The notes under the pieces were generated by a model that was given only the letters and a program-made list of their open reading frames with translations, searched no databases and was not told the DNA's origin. From assembly GCA_024641225.1 (NCBI GenBank), contig JAHEDN010000065.1:1-9875 (forward strand): a stretch of 9,875 nucleotides of DNA, given 5' to 3'. A program made the position numbers and the translations under genes. The DNA comes from Burkholderiales bacterium (GTDB lineage Bacteria; Pseudomonadota; Gammaproteobacteria; Burkholderiales; Burkholderiaceae_F). The stretch's first letter is position 1. Each line of letters opens with the position of its first letter. Positions 6,542-9,875 of the stretch are shown one piece after another.

Positions 6542-7966
6542 GTGCAACTTTTTCGATGGTTCTGCCTTTGCTTGGCGGTTGTCGCCCTGGCCGGCTGCGC
6601 CAGCCGTCCTATCAATGCCCGGCTCGACAAGGCCGATCCGCAAGTCGGGTATCGGCCCCATCTGCTGATTCCCAAGCGACAGAACAACGAACTGAGCACT
6701 TTGTTCGTCATGGCGTTTTCGGGCGGCGGTACGCGCGCTGCGGCATTTTCTTATGGTGTGCTGGAGGAACTACGCCGCACTGAAATAGTCGTCGATGGCA
6801 AGAAGCGAAGGCTGATCGATGAAGTCGATCTGATCGCGGGCGTCTCCGGTGGCAGTTTCACGGCGCTGTCTTATGCGCTGTACGGAGACCGCATGTTCGA
6901 CGAGTACGTGCAGCGATTCCTGAAGCGCGACGTGCAGGGCGAGCTGCTGGCGCGTTCCTTGAATCCGTTCAACTGGTGGCGGTTCGTCGGCGGTAGCGCC
7001 GGGCGCTCCGACATGGCCGCCGATTACTACGATGAGATCCTGTTCGATGGCGCTACTTACGGTGATCTGCTCGACAAGCACAACGTGCCGCTCGCAATTG
7101 CCACTGGCACCGATCTATCGACGGGATCGCGGCTGGGGTTCTTCCAGAACGACTTTGACCTGCTGTGTTCCGACCTGAGCAAATTCAGGCTGGCGCGAGC
7201 CGCGGCGACATCGTCGGCGGTGCCGATCGTGCTGTCGCCGATCACGTTGAACAACTACGGCGGCTCCTGTGGCTATCAGTATCCCGACTGGGTCAAGGCT
7301 TACGTCGGCCGGGCGGACGCTTCCGGCGTCTCCGGGCGGCCTCTGCGGCGGTACCAGGAGATGGAGGACTTCCAGAAAAGCAAGGAGCGCCCGTACATCC
7401 ATATCGTCGACGGTGGTGTTTCGGACAACATCGGTGCTCGCGGCATCCTGGAAGCCCTCGAGGAACTCGCCGCCAGCGCGGAGTTCCGCGGCCAGGTCGG
7501 CTTCGGCGTCGTCCGCGAGATCGTCGTCGTCCTCGTCAACTCGCATTCATCGCCCGGCATCAACTGGGACCAGCAGGAGACGCCGCCGGGAATGATTTCC
7601 CAGCTGCTGCAGTCCTCCGGCGTGCCGATCGACCGCTATTCGTTCGAAACGGTGGAAACGATGAAGGACCGGGCGGAGATCACGTCATGGCGGCGCGAAC
7701 TCCTGGTCGCCCAGGCGATGCTCGCCGGCATGACCACAGAGCAGGCGGAGGCGAAAGTCCCGAAGATCACGCTGCGGGTGGTCGACGTATCGTTCGGCGC
7801 CATCGGCGACCGGAAGGAACGCGAGTACTTCATGAACCTGCCGACGAGCTTCGTCCTCGAGCCGGAGGAGGTCGACAAGCTGCGGACGGTTGCCGGAAAG
7901 CTGCTGCGCCAATCGGCGCGTTACCGCGCAGTGGTGCAAAGGTTCGGCGGCACCATGGGCGATTGA
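6542..7966 (+). CDS. Patatin-like phospholipase, predicted outer-membrane lipoprotein
   Basis: A 474-residue hydrolase of the patatin family, which cleaves acyl esters of phospholipids with a Ser-Asp dyad. The signal peptide ends in a lipobox L16-A17-G18-C19. Ala at +2 predicts outer-membrane retention. The catalytic order is complete: the oxyanion-hole motif GGGTRAA (61-67), the nucleophile elbow GVSGG (100-104, Ser102) and the DGG motif with Asp290. Between them are ATGTDLSTGSRLGFF and ATSSAVPIVLSPI, both usual in bacterial patatins. The C-terminal part (about 340-474) is helical with no transmembrane segment. It contains a typical NSHSSPG turn after the last core strand. It starts with GTG, 151 bases after the MetA-family gene, so it may have its own promoter. 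It converges with corA. Its exact lipid and the membrane leaflet it faces cannot be read from sequence. Confidence 0.92.
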   Translation: MQLFRWFCLCLAVVALAGCASRPINARLDKADPQVGYRPHLLIPKRQNNELSTLFVMAFSGGGTRAAAFSYGVLEELRRTEIVVDGKKRRLIDEVDLIAGVSGGSFTALSYALYGDRMFDEYVQRFLKRDVQGELLARSLNPFNWWRFVGGSAGRSDMAADYYDEILFDGATYGDLLDKHNVPLAIATGTDLSTGSRLGFFQNDFDLLCSDLSKFRLARAAATSSAVPIVLSPITLNNYGGSCGYQYPDWVKAYVGRADASGVSGRPLRRYQEMEDFQKSKERPYIHIVDGGVSDNIGARGILEALEELAASAEFRGQVGFGVVREIVVVLVNSHSSPGINWDQQETPPGMISQLLQSSGVPIDRYSFETVETMKDRAEITSWRRELLVAQAMLAGMTTEQAEAKVPKITLRVVDVSFGAIGDRKEREYFMNLPTSFVLEPEEVDKLRTVAGKLLRQSARYRAVVQRFGGTMGD

Positions 7967-7974
7967 CAGGATCT

Positions 7975-8016
7975 CGGTCAGGAAGCGTCACGGGGCCCCT
8001 CCGCAGATGGTGACCG
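7975..8016. terminator. Weak inverted repeat between convergent genes
   Basis: CGGTCA (7975-7980) and TGACCG (8011-8016) flank a loop that contains the short palindrome GGGGCCCC (7992-7999). The place, between two convergent genes, suits a bidirectional terminator. The stem is short and lacks T-runs on either side, so this is only a candidate. Confidence 0.2.
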
Positions 8017-8064
8017 CGTGCCCGCTCCGGAAAGAACGGCGCCGACGCCCGATTCGCATGTCGG

Positions 8065-9036
8065 TCACAGCCACCGCCATCGTCGAAACACGAGCAGCAA
8101 GGTGGCAGCAATGGCGCTCATCACTCCCAGGAGCACGAAGTAAGCGGAGCGCGACGTCAGCTCGGGCATGTATTCGAAATTCATTCCATAGATGCCTGCA
8201 AGGAAACTCAGGGGCACGAAGATCGCCGTGATGATCGTCAGCACTTTCATGATGTTGTTAAGCCGGTGCGAGGCGATTGAGATGTGGCCGTCGATCAGGT
8301 CTGCCGCCACCTCGTAATAGAGGGTGGCAAGACCGCTTGCCCGCTCCTGGTGCTCGAAGACATCCTTGATTTCGTGGATTCGCTCCTTGCGCACTTGCGG
8401 CGGCTGACTATTCATTAATTCGACAAAGACCTGCACGTTGTATAGGAGCACTCGGCGGAATTTCCTGAGATTCGTCTTGTATCCCATCAGTTCCGCCAGG
8501 AGTTCGTCCTGGGGACTCGCGATGATTTCCTGCTCGATGTCCTCCAGCCGAGGCTCAAGGGTCAACAGTCTTTCCAGGAAACGGTCGGCCATGATCCGTG
8601 ACAGCCGCAGCGCCAGCGCATCGGGACCGCCCGCGAACAGGGAGCTGTCGCTTTCCAGCGCCCGCCAAAGGCGATCGATGCTCGGTGACGCTCCTGAATG
8701 GCGAGTCACGAGAAAACGATCGCCGATGAACATGGCGATCTGGATCGTCTCGAACTCGAACTCCGGCCGATCCGGTCCGAGTCCCTTCAACAGGAGGAAC
8801 ACATGGTCGGTAAAGACCTCGATCTTGGGCTGATGCCGACTTCGCTGGGCGTCCTGAATTGCCAGGGGGTGCAAGCCGAAAGTCTCGACGAGTATGCGCC
8901 GCTCGATCTCCGGTGCGTTGTCGGCAAAGTCCGTCCACAGGATCGCGTCGGAATGTTGCTGCCAGGAGGTCAGCTGCTCTTCGTGCCCAGCCACGATCTC
9001 CCGCGTGCCAGGTCGGTACAACATTGTTCGAATCAT
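8065..9036 (-). CDS. corA: CorA-family magnesium/cobalt channel
   Basis: A 323-residue inner-membrane protein of the CorA (2-TM-GxN) family, a pentameric channel for Mg2+ and often Co2+ or Ni2+. The N-terminal cytoplasmic alpha/beta domain (about 1-150) includes the segment HPLAIQDAQRSRHQPKIEVF, strongly conserved in CorA. Long stalk helices follow (about 160-260, with LLYNVQVFVELM and ERIHEIKDVFEH). The first membrane helix ends in Y-G-M-N (GMN at 284-286). The loop FEYMPEL follows, and the second helix spans about 297-317. A basic C-terminus (RRWRW) lies in the cytoplasm. GMN plus MPEL favours Mg2+-type CorA over the zinc exporter ZntB. I chose ATG 9036. A TTG 18 bases upstream is open, but GGGGG lies four bases before the ATG as a modest ribosome binding site. 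It is transcribed opposite to the envelope cluster, probably alone. Confidence 0.94.
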   Translation of the reverse strand: MIRTMLYRPGTREIVAGHEEQLTSWQQHSDAILWTDFADNAPEIERRILVETFGLHPLAIQDAQRSRHQPKIEVFTDHVFLLLKGLGPDRPEFEFETIQIAMFIGDRFLVTRHSGASPSIDRLWRALESDSSLFAGGPDALALRLSRIMADRFLERLLTLEPRLEDIEQEIIASPQDELLAELMGYKTNLRKFRRVLLYNVQVFVELMNSQPPQVRKERIHEIKDVFEHQERASGLATLYYEVAADLIDGHISIASHRLNNIMKVLTIITAIFVPLSFLAGIYGMNFEYMPELTSRSAYFVLLGVMSAIAATLLLVFRRWRWL

Positions 9037-9239
9037 GCGGCCCCCAAGCGGCAAGCGGGTTCGTCGACGATGGCCGTCCTTGCGCCGCCGATATTACCGA
9101 TCGTCAGTTGGCCGGCGATTCCGCCGATGCCAGACAACGGCGTCAAACTCAGCGAGCTTGGGCGCTCGGCAGAGCTATCTTGATTGAGGCCGGGTGAGGC
9201 GGGAGAGTCGAGGCCACCGAAGTCCGGGTGGACACGTGA

Positions 9240-9258
9240 CTCCGTCGGGTCGACGGAG
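9240..9258 (-). terminator. 8-bp hairpin just after the PliG-like gene
   Basis: CTCCGTCG (9240-9247) pairs perfectly with CGACGGAG (9251-9258) around a three-base loop. On the minus strand it begins seven bases after the stop codon of the PliG-like gene, the expected place for a terminator. The following minus-strand bases (TCACGTG) are not a T-run, so it is a terminator candidate without its tail. Confidence 0.45.
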
Positions 9259-9265
9259 AAGCCGA

Positions 9266-9875
9266 TCAGCCGCCCGAGATAACCGCCTCCGGAATCCGGT
9301 AGTGCTCGTAGTCGTTGACATCGACCAACCACGAGTCGCCGCTCTTGCTGGCCTGCACCTTGCTGCCGGCGTCGGAACTGACCTTGCCGCCGGCGAAAGT
9401 CAGCACCCGTTTGAAACCACCCGCCGGCGTGACATGAACCTCAGCATTGCCCGGCTTGCCGCGGATTACGCCGAAGTCGCACTGCGCCGAACCCTGAGGT
9501 GCGTTCCCCATCGAGCAGGGCACCTGCCCGGTGGCGTGGTACGGCGTACCCTTGACCTTCGCATCGCCAGCGGGAGCGGCCCCCAGGGTGGACGCGGCCA
9601 CGGCGTTGCCACTGATGCCGACGTCGAGGGTGTAGTTGGCTACCTCGTTGCGGCGCGCGGCGCTACGCATCAGATAGACCCGAATCGTGTATTCCCCGTC
9701 GGCCGGAAGCGGGCCCGTCCACTCGTTTCCGCTGGTGGAGCCGATGAAGATGGCCACGTCCTTGGAGCCGGGCGGCAGCACGTTGAAGTAGTTGGCGGCG
9801 TTGCTGGTCTTCAGCGTGACGCTCATGGTCTGACCGGCACTGGCGCGCAGCTTGTAGTCGACGATCGTCTGGCCC
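9266..9875 (-). CDS. Secreted protein with PliG-like (g-type lysozyme inhibitor-like) domain, 5' end cut by window
   Basis: At least 202 residues. The frame stays open to the right edge with a family-like sequence (GQTIVDYKLRASAGQT before the first ATG at 9826), so that ATG is internal and the signal peptide lies outside. The first domain, about 105 residues, has the pattern 'YxxxAxxGQxxxVxL...YFNVLPPG...LPADGEYTIRVYLMRSAARRNE...YTLDV'. From memory this parallels E. coli PliG (YcgK), a periplasmic inhibitor of g-type lysozyme with a beta-sandwich fold. A second domain of about 90 residues follows (TPYHATGQVPC...SAQCDFGVIRG...GSKVQASKSGDSWLVDV...IPEAVISGG). It has two cysteines about 12 residues apart and is often found at the end of such proteobacterial proteins. 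Lysozyme inhibition is inference. Some relatives carry vague or misleading names. Confidence 0.75.
   Translation of the reverse strand, partial: GQTIVDYKLRASAGQTMSVTLKTSNAANYFNVLPPGSKDVAIFIGSTSGNEWTGPLPADGEYTIRVYLMRSAARRNEVANYTLDVGISGNAVAASTLGAAPAGDAKVKGTPYHATGQVPCSMGNAPQGSAQCDFGVIRGKPGNAEVHVTPAGGFKRVLTFAGGKVSSDAGSKVQASKSGDSWLVDVNDYEHYRIPEAVISGG

Noticed and set aside
9091..9096. TAATAT on the minus strand as a -10 box for corA
   Set aside because: It matches the consensus at four of six positions, 54 bases before the ATG, but no acceptable -35 lies 16-18 bases upstream.
8698..9197. Plus-strand open frames opposite corA
   Set aside because: They are antisense shadows of the CorA coding strand. 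The minus-strand protein has the full family pattern including GMN.

Overview
The window is GC-rich DNA whose genes all look chromosomal and typical of a Gram-negative proteobacterium. A PqiB/PqiC pair, Sec-type signal peptides, lipoboxes and beta-barrel proteins all point to a two-membrane cell. GC content and protein style suggest a beta-proteobacterium (Burkholderiales/Rhodocyclales-like), but that placement is inference. I see no transposase, integrase, tRNA, rRNA, CRISPR array or phage gene.

Layout. Positions 1-2177 (+) hold the end of a pqi-type lipid-transport operon: a three-MCE-domain PqiB protein cut by the left edge, overlapping by 4 bp a PqiC-type lipoprotein. A 367-base non-coding gap with small hairpins follows. 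Positions 2545-4211 (+) hold a tight three-gene unit: a DUF2092 (LolA-like) periplasmic protein, a small protein with AQQQA heptad repeats and a two-cysteine C-terminal domain, and a small exported protein built from DPGxNQPGxxGN repeats and elastin-like linkers. Two outer-membrane beta-barrel candidates follow at 4413-5246 and 5425-6390 (the second of the MetA/phenol-degradation 'transporter' family). A patatin-like phospholipase lipoprotein is at 6542-7966. On the minus strand are a CorA-type Mg2+/Co2+ channel (8065-9036) and the 3' part of a secreted protein with a PliG-like domain (9266-9875, cut by the right edge).

How they may work together. Every plus-strand gene encodes a protein predicted to leave the cytoplasm or be anchored in the envelope. 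PqiB/PqiC form a lipid conduit between the membranes, DUF2092 proteins have a LolA-like lipid-binding character, the barrels sit in the outer membrane, and the patatin lipoprotein would cleave acyl lipids there. A shared role in envelope lipid traffic or remodelling is plausible but rests only on proximity and family knowledge. CorA and the PliG-like protein look like separate units. The least understood items are the two small repeat proteins at 3340-4211.
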